Below are positions 1 to 6,530 of a stretch of DNA of 12,976 nucleotides, piece by piece. A model generated the notes under the pieces. The model ran no database searches. It was not told the origin of the DNA and saw nothing but the letters and a program-made list of their open reading frames with translations. Both the position numbers and the translations under genes were made by a program. This DNA comes from Chloroflexota bacterium (GTDB lineage Bacteria > Chloroflexota > Dehalococcoidia > Lucifugimonadales > JACPCL1): positions 1-12,976 of the forward strand of contig JACQUI010000214.1 in the NCBI GenBank assembly GCA_016210395.1. Direction: 5' to 3'. The first letter of the stretch is position 1. Each line of letters begins with the position of its first letter.

Positions 1-1185
1 GAATTGAGCGGCTGCTGCCGTCCCGCCGAAAAGTTGAATCGTATTCTGCCGAGGGGTGCTGGAACTGACCAGAGGCGCTGCCGCGTAGGTCAGCTCGGGA
101 CTGGACAAGCTGCCGGGCGTCGCCGCGCCATCCAGGATCTCCAAGGAGCCGCCTCTATAGGGCCCGGCCACTTCAAGGCCGTACGTGATGCGCCTAGCTA
201 CGGAATTGACGAAAGGTTGCGCGACCCAGGTGCGCCACGGCGCGCGGCTGTCCGCTTCCGTGTGAAGTGACCGCACCTCTGCCACAGCTTGCTTTGATGC
301 CGCATGAGGTTGGCCCTCAACGCGCCCGGCGAGAAGCAACCGCGTTTCCACCACTACCTGCACTGATGCTTCTTGGGGCTCGCCCATAACGTGCCCGGCG
401 CGTAGCCCGCGGGTTTCCGTGATTAGTGCAGTGCTGACCGGCAGGCCACCGGGACGCAGTGTCCCGGCCACGACAGCCCTGGAAGGAATGATGGCAGTCG
501 TTTCTCTTGTAGCCGTGTCCTCTGTGAAGGAAACGACCTCATCCGAAGGCGCAATCACGCTGCCTTCAGGGAGAACGCTGCCGGCCTGCGCGCTCACGGC
601 CTCGCTGAGAACACGCATCGTTTTCAGGAAGGGGGCTGCCACCAAGACCGTGGGTGCTGGACTTGCAGTTTCGGCGGTGCTGCTCATGCTGGAGGAAGTA
701 GTCAAGCCTACGAACCTGGCGATGTTGTTGCGTAGCGGCGTTGCCGTCAGCACTGACGGATCTGTTGTACTGCTGTCCGATGCTACGCCTGTACTGGAAA
801 ACCCAGCGGGGCTTTCCAACTTTGCCACCGTGTTGCGTGAAGGCGCGACATGAGTAGATTCGGGAGAAGGCATGGAGTTAGCAGGCGTTGCGCCACTGGA
901 TACTGGGACCGCAATGCTCTTGTCAGGCGTGGCGATAGCTTTGCCTGGCAGCGCCTTGGGGCCTGCATGCGGCGCTACCGTGGTGAGCAACACCTCAATT
1001 GGCACTGCGAGGGCTACGCCCGCGACGCAGAGCAGCGCCACGAGCAGAGCAGCGCCCGCCAAGACAATGCGCCTATACCTGCGGCGTACGAATAACATCC
1101 AGCTCTTATGCAGAGAACCCATGCGCCCTTTCCGAACCTCGGGCTTCAAGCTCGTGGGAGCACCCGTGGCGCGCTTCACGCCCAT
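1..1185 (-). CDS. membrane-anchored, Ser/Thr/Ala-rich exported protein (partial, C-terminus beyond window)
   Basis: I do not recognise a family. The frame is open from the ATG at 1185 to the window edge (395 codons, no stop). A basic N-terminus (RRRYRR) precedes a hydrophobic segment at about residues 40-62, so it is a signal anchor or signal peptide. After it comes a long low-complexity region rich in Ser, Thr, Ala, Pro and Val, typical of an extracytoplasmic spacer. The last 100 residues look more folded. The start is uncertain: a second in-frame ATG at 1122 has a GGAAAGGG purine run just before it, whereas the 1185 ATG has none, so the 374-residue version is the likelier one. It lies 28 bp after the stop of the beta-propeller gene on the same strand and is the third gene of that operon. 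Its anchor and first spacer resemble the same region of the propeller protein, which suggests distant paralogy (inference). Confidence 0.7.
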   Translation of the reverse strand, partial: MGVKRATGAPTSLKPEVRKGRMGSLHKSWMLFVRRRYRRIVLAGAALLVALLCVAGVALAVPIEVLLTTVAPHAGPKALPGKAIATPDKSIAVPVSSGATPANSMPSPESTHVAPSRNTVAKLESPAGFSSTGVASDSSTTDPSVLTATPLRNNIARFVGLTTSSSMSSTAETASPAPTVLVAAPFLKTMRVLSEAVSAQAGSVLPEGSVIAPSDEVVSFTEDTATRETTAIIPSRAVVAGTLRPGGLPVSTALITETRGLRAGHVMGEPQEASVQVVVETRLLLAGRVEGQPHAASKQAVAEVRSLHTEADSRAPWRTWVAQPFVNSVARRITYGLEVAGPYRGGSLEILDGAATPGSLSSPELTYAAAPLVSSSTPRQNTIQLFGGTAAAAQF

Positions 1186-1213
1186 AGTGTCTGAAGATTG
1201 CTGGTTGCCAGGG

Positions 1214-2878
1214 CTAGGGCACTACAAGCAGGTGTTCCACTTTCGCACTGGCAGACCCACCACCGGCTGCTCTGGTGAACCAGAAGTCGGTGTTGGACAG
1301 CCGTAGGAACCCTTGGGTAATATTCCCGAGGAATGGGATCGCAAACACCGTCTCCGAGTTAGTCGTCGTATCAAAATAGACGACCGATTCGGACCCGTCC
1401 AACACACGGCGAAGGGCGAGTATCCTATCGCCGGCGTCTATGTCCAGAAGCAACAAGCCATAGGAGGTGAACTCAAGGAGCTGGTTCTTATCGGGGTCCA
1501 GGCGGACCAACCAGTTGCCCGTGTTCGCACTCAAAATAAACCAGGGCTTCCCGGAGGAGTCTACGACGGCGCGCGGCCTGTAGAGCCCTGTGGCCACAGG
1601 AATCTCATAGGGCACGTACCCGTAGAAGTCCTCGGTGCTGCCGATTTCCCACGCGTAGTTGCCCGGCGTGTCGGTCGGCAACACGGTCCAACGGGTTACC
1701 TCGTTGCTGGACACGTTGAGGCGGCCAATGTGGATAGTGTAGTAGGTGGTATAACCAGACGGATACACATCCTTGGCCCCGCTGAACCAGACCGTGTCCC
1801 CGCTCACCGCCAGCACGGAAGGCCGCTCCGTCGGCAGCGTCCACTGGGTGATATCGTTGCTGACCGGGTCCAAACGCCCGACCTTGGCGTCATCCGTGAG
1901 AGAGAACCACATGTAGCCTGTGGCGGCGTCTCGCCCGAAGAACCTGAGTGGTGTACCCGCAGGGGCCAATGCCCATTCTGTGAAATCGTTGGTTGCCGGG
2001 TTGAGCCGGCCTATCTTGGCCGCACTCTGACTGAAATACCATACGTTGTCGCTGCCGTCTACCCAGAAGAGGAGAGCGTCGCCACCGGCTGTAGGCAACT
2101 GCCAGCGCGTAAACTTGTTGGCGGCGGGTTCTAGTGTGCCGAGCATATCGGCGGCGGGTTCGGTGAAAAACACGTTGCCTCCGACCATCGCCATACTGGT
2201 CCCAACGGCGTTGGCGGTGGGCCATTCCACTAGGTCATTCGTGATCGGGTTGAGTTGGGCGATCCTCCCTGGATCGCTTCCAGGCGCCGCCAGCATATGC
2301 TCCGCAAAGTAAACCGGTGAACTCGTCGCGGAAGCGTCCTTGGCCAGGCCCCAGGCGTTGTCGCTGAAGGTGTGCGGCACGGTCCAGCGCGTAAGTGTGG
2401 CTGCGCCTGCAAATACCGGCGTCGCCAGAGCCGCGCCCAGCGCCACGACCGCGAGCGCTGCGCCAAGCCGTGCCATGCGGGGGCGGCGACGGCTGAAGAC
2501 CACTACCGCGCCTACCGCCAGCAACCCAAGGCCGGCGAGGACCGATCCCAGGAGAAGAGTGGAGGGCCTCCTTCCTCCTGTGCGGTAGGGCGTCACCACC
2601 TCAGAGCGGGGCGCCACGTTGGATGTTATGGCTGGGATACTGCTTTGTACGGGAAGAGCCTCTTGCGTTGTCGGCGCGGCGCTGCGAGCCGGCGGCGACA
2701 CGGGCAAGCCCACGGAGGTCTTGCCGTCAACGGCGGCGGCGCCCAAACTTGGGCCGGCTGCCGCCTCGTGGCTGAACCACGAGGTGGAAATCGCCACTGC
2801 CAGGAGCGCCAACAGCACTACCCCAGCGAATAACGCCGCGTAGGCCCACGCCCGTTTCCCCAGAATCAAAGTTGCCAT
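1214..2878 (-). CDS. membrane-anchored Vgb-like (virginiamycin B lyase-type) beta-propeller protein
   Basis: The protein has 554 residues. Hydrophobic segments lie at about residues 11-30, 107-128 (ending SRRRPR) and 138-157. The first is followed by a Ser/Pro/Ala-rich spacer. From about residue 160 to the end there are seven to eight repeats of roughly 45-50 residues, with the pattern (I/V)GRL(N/D)P.(T/S)N(D/E)(F/I/V)T.W.LP followed by VWF(S) strands. This is the repeat style of streptogramin-lyase/SMP-30/NHL propellers, expected to fold as a seven-bladed beta-propeller outside the membrane. I see no basis for calling it an antibiotic lyase, because the repeats alone do not define activity. 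The ATG follows the preceding stop by 9 nt, and GGTGAGG within that gap can serve as ribosome-binding site, so translation is probably coupled. The third hydrophobic segment starts MARLGAAL and looks like an ordinary signal peptide, as if an exported propeller had been fused behind an anchor module. Confidence 0.82.
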   Translation of the reverse strand: MATLILGKRAWAYAALFAGVVLLALLAVAISTSWFSHEAAAGPSLGAAAVDGKTSVGLPVSPPARSAAPTTQEALPVQSSIPAITSNVAPRSEVVTPYRTGGRRPSTLLLGSVLAGLGLLAVGAVVVFSRRRPRMARLGAALAVVALGAALATPVFAGAATLTRWTVPHTFSDNAWGLAKDASATSSPVYFAEHMLAAPGSDPGRIAQLNPITNDLVEWPTANAVGTSMAMVGGNVFFTEPAADMLGTLEPAANKFTRWQLPTAGGDALLFWVDGSDNVWYFSQSAAKIGRLNPATNDFTEWALAPAGTPLRFFGRDAATGYMWFSLTDDAKVGRLDPVSNDITQWTLPTERPSVLAVSGDTVWFSGAKDVYPSGYTTYYTIHIGRLNVSSNEVTRWTVLPTDTPGNYAWEIGSTEDFYGYVPYEIPVATGLYRPRAVVDSSGKPWFILSANTGNWLVRLDPDKNQLLEFTSYGLLLLDIDAGDRILALRRVLDGSESVVYFDTTTNSETVFAIPFLGNITQGFLRLSNTDFWFTRAAGGGSASAKVEHLLVVP

Positions 2879-2887
2879 TGCCTCACC

Positions 2888-3262
2888 TCAATGATGCTGA
2901 ATTCGTCCAGATGTTGAGCGACGCCTTAGGAAACCAATAATTCCTGCTACGAGCATGGCCACGCCTGCAGCGCCGGCCGCGGACAACAAGGCTAACTTCT
3001 GACCGGAGAGACCGGGCTGTGGCGTCTGGGAGCCGCCATTCGTCGTTGTGGGTAGGAGCGGCTGGACCTCGGAAGGAATAGTCCTCACGTTGGGAGCGAG
3101 CGTCCTTGTTTCACCGTCCAGCGAGGTCACTTGCGGCTGCAGTGATTGAGGGGTAGGAGCGGGGGTTTGAGCGACGGCTGAGGATACCGATAGAAGCAAC
3201 AAACAGAGCGTGAAGGCGATTCTGCTTAGCCACGCGAAGACACCCGGCAGTCTCCTTTGCAC
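2888..3262 (-). CDS. small exported protein with C-terminal membrane anchor and RRR tail
   Basis: No family is recognised. I chose the GTG at 3262 because AAGGA lies just upstream and the resulting N-terminus is a textbook signal peptide: basic QRR, a hydrophobic core (FTLCLLLLSVSS), then AVAQ as cleavage site. An in-frame ATG at 3400 would add 46 residues but lies only a few bases after the predicted transcription start. The mature part is a Thr/Pro/Gln-rich spacer. It is followed by a hydrophobic helix of about 22 residues and FLRRRS near the C-terminus, giving 124 residues in all. That order (signal, spacer, helix, basic tail) resembles surface-protein sorting signals such as LPXTG or PEP-CTERM, but I see no recognisable sorting motif before the helix. 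It is first in an operon with the propeller gene (9-nt gap) and the downstream exported-protein gene. Confidence 0.68.
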   Translation of the reverse strand: MQRRLPGVFAWLSRIAFTLCLLLLSVSSAVAQTPAPTPQSLQPQVTSLDGETRTLAPNVRTIPSEVQPLLPTTTNGGSQTPQPGLSGQKLALLSAAGAAGVAMLVAGIIGFLRRRSTSGRIQHH

Positions 3263-3411
3263 AAGTCCTTCTTTCAGGGTGAGACACACGTGATCTGCGA
3301 CGCTTCCAATGCGTACGGGCCAAAGACTCCCTTGCCCGTCCGTCCCAACGGTGTCTACGTAAACAACCGTATGCAGTATCCGCAAGAATATGTATGACAT
3401 CCTGAGGGGAC

Positions 3412-3439
3412 ACTATACTCCAAACGTAGGCGTTTGCAA
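3412..3439 (-). promoter_or_regulatory. sigma70-type promoter of the three-gene exported-protein operon
   Basis: Read on the minus strand, a TTGCAA -35 box (3439-3434) and a TATAGT -10 box (3417-3412) are separated by 16 nt. The -10 matches the consensus at 5 of 6 positions and the -35 at 4 of 6. Transcription would start near 3405 and leave a leader of about 140 nt before the GTG at 3262. The leader contains an inverted repeat: ACGGGC at 3315-3320 pairs with GCCCGT at 3334-3339, extended by two A-T pairs around a one-base bulge. Confidence 0.5.
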
Positions 3440-3477
3440 GAAGAAGCGCGCACTGCGGTTGGCGCGTAGAGGAGCGC

Positions 3478-3648
3478 ATGCCTTGCGCCCGTTCCTTCCC
3501 CCTTGCCCTCTCAGCGAAGGCGACGCGGCGCGCCCTCATGGACCGCATCGAAAGCGAGGGTATGGCAGTAGTGGCGGGCCACTTCCCAGCGCCGGGCTTT
3601 GGCCGGCTGGCCCGTGTGGACGGCAAGCGCGTATGGCGGGGGGTGTAA
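3478..3648 (+). pseudogene. C-terminal remnant of a metallo-beta-lactamase-fold hydrolase
   Basis: A 56-codon frame runs from the ATG at 3478 to the TAA at 3646. From about residue 12 it reads like the tail of MBL-fold metallohydrolases: SAKATRRALMDRI, then a short strand, then AGHFPAPGFGRLAR, and a final VWRGV. HFP.PG.G is the conserved C-terminal His-containing motif of that family. A whole member has about 250-320 residues. The HxHxDH metal site and everything else upstream are missing, and the bases before 3478 show no further similarity. GAGGAG sits close to the ATG, so the fragment could still be translated, but a protein without the metal site should not be a hydrolase. It lies between two leftward gene blocks, which suggests the gene was cut when one of them arrived. 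Confidence 0.6.
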
Positions 3649-3685
3649 GGTGAGCGTGCCTGGTCGCCTTCCCCGTTCCAGACAA

Positions 3686-3706
3686 AGGGCAAAGGTTCGA
3701 TGCCCT
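3686..3706 (-). terminator. weak hairpin after the methyltransferase gene
   Basis: Downstream of the methyltransferase stop, AGGGCA (3686-3691) and TGCCCT (3701-3706) form a 6-bp stem with a 9-nt loop, followed on the minus strand by TTGTCT. The stem is short and the U-tract poor, so this is at best a weak terminator. Confidence 0.25.
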
Positions 3707-3708
3707 AA

Positions 3709-4830
3709 TCAATGTTTTCCAACGCAGAAGACAAAATCGGCTTCGACTGCAAGGCCCTTTGTTCCAGGACGAAAGTTATCGGTTTGTCGCAGAAGAGGAG
3801 CCGAAACGAGAGGTCCCTGCACAAGTTCAGCGCAAGGGAACGCAGATCTTATTGTTGCTACCATACCTCGCGCTAAGCTCTCGGGGGCTTGTTTCTTTCC
3901 TCCAATGCGACACACAATTACCCCTTCGTCTGCCACAAGATCGGCAATGCCTTGCCAAGCCTCAGCCAGGAATTGCCAATAGATTTCTGGCTTGCTATGA
4001 CGATCATCCTTTGAAACCTGACCATATGTAGGTTTTGGGGCACCGCCTAAGAACCAAAGACGCAACCACTGGTCTTCTTCGAAGTTAGTGACATCCAAGT
4101 AAGGGGGCGAGGTAATCACTGCCCGCACCTTTCTGGTGTGGCAGCCGAACATCCATGTCGCTCGCCTTACATCGCCTTGTAGTGCAATCCCAAACCGTGA
4201 TGGGCTACCTTGTTCGAGGCGAAAGACTGCCCGATTTCTCAGTATATTGAATACCGGTCGCCTGGCCGCCTTCAGGCCACGTTCCTTCCAGAATCGGACA
4301 GAGTAGTCTGGCTTGGTACTTATGGTTCTCGGCATCTGATTGCTGAAATAGGAGTGAGATCTGTCCATTTCACCATGAAGAGAACCCAGCGCCAGTGCAG
4401 CTATGAACCTGTCTGTAGCATCCCGCCGCCAATCAAGTCTCCTCCGGAGAAAAAGGATTTCACGAAGTGTTCGGTAATGAAATGCTCGTGCAAAGAAGAG
4501 GGGCAAAGAGTGCCGCTCTTCATCTAGGGGCGAAATCGCAGTCTCCTGGAAGGCCACTTCCAGTTCACAGAGCCGTGTGATGATTGCGTCAAAGGGTGGA
4601 ACATAGGCCTTTGCACCAGTGATGCATGCCGCAACGGGATTGACGTCAGAAGCAAGGGCATACCTATCCAGCAGTAAGCTCTCAAGAAGCGTTGTCCCCC
4701 TACCACTGAAGGGATCAAATACTGTGTCCCCTGGTCTTGTGTGAGCAAGCACATGTTCTCGCACAAAACTGTGGGGGAACATGGCAAAGTAAGGACAAAG
4801 CGCGTGAAGCCTGTGCTTGGCTAACGACAT
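3709..4830 (-). CDS. DNA (N4-cytosine/N6-adenine) methyltransferase, SPPY type
   Basis: It transfers a methyl group from S-adenosylmethionine to an exocyclic amino group of DNA. The SAM-binding motif I is DPFSGRGTT at residues 39-47, followed by the acidic ASDVNP strand. It is preceded by a HALCPYFAMFPHSFV segment of the kind seen before motif I. The catalytic motif IV is TSPPYLDVTN, beginning at residue 240, and SPPY is most often linked to N4-cytosine. About 190 residues lie between the two motifs, including SHSYFSNQMP and a likely target-recognition region. I chose the ATG at 4830 (373 residues) because GCAGG lies 7 nt upstream; an in-frame TTG at 4860 adds ten residues. No restriction endonuclease is adjacent. 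The partner is the DGQHR gene upstream on the same strand, 88 bp away. The region is richer in A/T than the genes around it, a possible sign of transfer. Confidence 0.85.
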   Translation of the reverse strand: MSLAKHRLHALCPYFAMFPHSFVREHVLAHTRPGDTVFDPFSGRGTTLLESLLLDRYALASDVNPVAACITGAKAYVPPFDAIITRLCELEVAFQETAISPLDEERHSLPLFFARAFHYRTLREILFLRRRLDWRRDATDRFIAALALGSLHGEMDRSHSYFSNQMPRTISTKPDYSVRFWKERGLKAARRPVFNILRNRAVFRLEQGSPSRFGIALQGDVRRATWMFGCHTRKVRAVITSPPYLDVTNFEEDQWLRLWFLGGAPKPTYGQVSKDDRHSKPEIYWQFLAEAWQGIADLVADEGVIVCRIGGKKQAPESLARGMVATIRSAFPCAELVQGPLVSAPLLRQTDNFRPGTKGLAVEADFVFCVGKH

Positions 4831-4865
4831 GAAAAAACCTGCAGGGAAAACGACAGACAAAGGCA

Positions 4866-4897
4866 GAGGCCGGGAGCCATTATAGCCCTCCGGCCTC
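4866..4897 (-). promoter_or_regulatory. inverted repeat enclosing a TATAAT box between DGQHR and methyltransferase genes
   Basis: GAGGCCGG (4866-4873) and CCGGCCTC (4890-4897) form a perfect 8-bp inverted repeat around 16 nt. On the minus strand the middle holds a perfect TATAAT (4884-4879). It could be an internal promoter and operator for the methyltransferase (start about 42 nt upstream of its ATG), or an mRNA hairpin between the two cistrons. No good -35 is visible and no U-tract follows. Confidence 0.35.
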
Positions 4898-4918
4898 CGC
4901 CCATTCTAGTGAAGGGTC

Positions 4919-6181
4919 TCAACTTACCGAGGGAACCAGTCCCCCAGAAGCCACTCTCTCCAAGGTTCCGGCCTCCTTAGCGGAGATGGCCAGCCCAAGA
5001 ACCTTTTTGGCTTTCGCTACTGCGAGAACGATGTTGTTCTTCTGTGGTGTAACGTTCCCCTGAGGCCCCACGAGAGAACCCTGCCACATAGTATCGCGCC
5101 GGGACCAATCCAGCTCTGCCAATTGCTGGACGAGGGCCTTCTGCCTGGAAGTGAGACTTCCATCAGTATTGGCATCCAGCTCCAGAATACCGTGACCCAC
5201 CCCACAGAGAACAAGGAGGCCGCCACCAATGAAGTGAAGGAAATCCTGCCGCATTCCGGGAATGTCTGTGGCCAGACCGCTTTCCAGTGGTCTCTCTGCC
5301 ACTTTTCTCCACTGTTCGTTGGCCTGAGCGAACGCGTCAAAGAAACGAACAATTCGCTCCTTCCACAACTCCTTAGCAGGCGTCACTATCTGTTCAGCCT
5401 GCTTCAGCATTGCTTCGCCATAGAGGGACCAGTCGCCCACAACGAGTTGTAGAATGCCCTGCTTGACCTGGTTCGTGGTGAACAACATCAGGGAATTCTT
5501 TCCAACTGTGCCAATGCGCTCAACACGACCTTTGAATATGGCCGCCTCATTGCTGGTTTCCCTGGTTAGCCAGTTGATGGGCTCCCTTCCGTCGTATTCC
5601 ACTAACAGCGCCTTTGCCAACGGCATGACCTGCGCAGCATCATAGAAGTCTTGATGCACCTGATCCAGGTCCGCCTCTTCAATGATGGTGACGCCTACGG
5701 CATCCCGTTCCAACTCAGGTCTTTGAGCCAGTGCTTGACGCAAGGCCTCAAGCCTGTGCTGACCGTCGGTCACAAACAGGTACTCCTCGGATGGCAGCAC
5801 GAACACACAGGGCCGTGTCGCTCCGGTATTCTGATAGGCGAACACCTGCAGCGGCTGGGCAGCGTTGAGCATAATTGGGGGCATAAGGTACCTCTGCTCG
5901 CTACAAAGGTACGCGACGATTTCCCGAACATGGCTTTGGTCAAGCGGTCTGTTGCGGTGCAGGGAAGGGTCATCCTTCTTTCCAGTGCTGTCGCGTTTGG
6001 CAAGGGTCAACAGCATACGCACTGGAAGGCTGGTTGACACAAACCGTCGTCCCGCTTGGGTGTACATTATCCCTGTGACTGGGCGCCCGAAGTTCATCAT
6101 TGCCGCTTCAGCAGCAGCGTTGAATGCTTCTTGGAGGGTGGGGAATTCTCTGGTAGTTGACTTGGCGTTTCCTGTAGCCAC
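4919..6181 (-). CDS. DndB-like DGQHR-domain protein
   Basis: The 420-residue protein has the signature VTDGQHRLEALRQAL, with DGQHR at about residues 139-143. Upstream are a conserved-looking RPL....VREI.AYL stretch (about 79-91) and MPPIML (about 100-105). These mark the DGQHR/DndB family. DndB represses DNA phosphorothioation operons, and relatives occur in other DNA-modification islands; the domain resembles ParB/sulfiredoxin-type nucleotide-binding folds. Here no dndA, C, D, E or dpd gene is nearby, so the role is unknown. The neighbouring methyltransferase suggests control of, or partnership in, DNA methylation (inference). The start is GTG at 6181 with a very good ribosome-binding site, AGGAG, 7 nt upstream. 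The C-terminal half has no motif I recognise. It is first in a two-gene leftward unit and may be acquired, as its base composition is less G/C-rich than recF. Confidence 0.85.
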   Translation of the reverse strand: MATGNAKSTTREFPTLQEAFNAAAEAAMMNFGRPVTGIMYTQAGRRFVSTSLPVRMLLTLAKRDSTGKKDDPSLHRNRPLDQSHVREIVAYLCSEQRYLMPPIMLNAAQPLQVFAYQNTGATRPCVFVLPSEEYLFVTDGQHRLEALRQALAQRPELERDAVGVTIIEEADLDQVHQDFYDAAQVMPLAKALLVEYDGREPINWLTRETSNEAAIFKGRVERIGTVGKNSLMLFTTNQVKQGILQLVVGDWSLYGEAMLKQAEQIVTPAKELWKERIVRFFDAFAQANEQWRKVAERPLESGLATDIPGMRQDFLHFIGGGLLVLCGVGHGILELDANTDGSLTSRQKALVQQLAELDWSRRDTMWQGSLVGPQGNVTPQKNNIVLAVAKAKKVLGLAISAKEAGTLERVASGGLVPSVS

Positions 6182-6199
6182 CGTAGTACTCCTGTAGTG

Positions 6200-6208
6200 T
6201 GTTAGAAT
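6200..6208 (+). promoter_or_regulatory. extended -10 promoter for a rightward transcript
   Basis: TG-T-TAGAAT is an extended -10 element whose hexamer matches TATAAT at 5 of 6 positions. No -35 is clear at the usual distance, which is acceptable for extended -10 promoters. Transcription would start near 6215 and run towards recF, 20-30 bp from the GTG of the divergent DGQHR gene. Confidence 0.4.
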
Positions 6209-6214
6209 GAGGAT

Positions 6215-6326
6215 GTGCTCCGAGAGGCGCGTGGCGTGGTTGACGAAACGGCCATATGCCTTTCGGTGGAGCTACTATGGCCAGAGAGGCGGCAGCTCAA
6301 GTTGTCTCTCTGGCCGGTTTTCTTTT
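6215..6326 (+). ncRNA. putative structured small RNA or recF-side leader
   Basis: No protein frame with a plausible start fits here, yet the stretch has the parts of a small RNA gene: an upstream extended -10, a first hairpin and an intrinsic terminator. Hairpin 1 (6244-6265) pairs CGAAA with TTTCG and GGC with GCC around a one-base bulge, with a 5-nt CATAT loop. Hairpin 2 is the terminator at 6279-6315. The predicted RNA is about 112 nt. It could be a stand-alone sRNA or a premature-termination leader for recF. The family is not recognised. The evidence is structural only, and expression is inferred. Confidence 0.4.
6279..6326 (+). terminator. strong rho-independent terminator, rightward
   Basis: GGCCAGAGAG (6279-6288) pairs perfectly with CTCTCTGGCC (6306-6315). 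In RNA the stem continues through GCGGC/GUUGU with G-U pairs to 15 bp and a 7-nt loop. GG and then TTTTCTTTT (6318-6326) follow. The T-tract exists only in the rightward sense. No protein-coding gene precedes it on that strand for more than 2.5 kb, so it must end a non-coding or leader transcript. Confidence 0.7.
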
Positions 6327-6530
6327 CAGCGCGTCGGATATCCCTCCGGCGTATGTGGTACGCGCATATTAGCACGTCGTACGCGCCCATGCAAGTACCC
6401 CACTGGGCTAGGTTACGCGTCGTATCGCGCAGCCGCCTACGTCTGCTACCGTGCCATGCCAAACAGCCTGGGGAGGCCGTATCCCCCCGGTGCCCCTTGC
6501 CTCCCTGTCCGCTTGCCGCATGTCCGTATG

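Noticed and set aside
419..1306. Overlapping plus-strand reading frames with low-complexity proteins
   Set aside because: They mirror the minus-strand exported-protein gene, have no ribosome-binding sites and match no family.
2888..2990. LPXTG/PEP-CTERM sorting signal at the C-terminus of the small exported protein
   Set aside because: The helix plus RRR tail fits, but no LPXTG, PEP or similar motif precedes it and no sortase is in the window.
3111..3692. 193-codon minus-strand frame rich in Arg
   Set aside because: It overlaps the metallo-beta-lactamase remnant and the operon promoter, and its composition is typical of an out-of-frame shadow.
3691..3706. GGTTCGA resembling a tRNA T-loop, perhaps an attachment-site remnant
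   Set aside because: The flanking bases do not pair into a 5-bp T-stem and no acceptor stem or other arm is present.
6240..6278. TTGACG (6240) with TACTAT (6273) as a promoter
   Set aside because: The spacing is about 27 nt, far from the 16-18 needed, and the -10 would abut the terminator hairpin.
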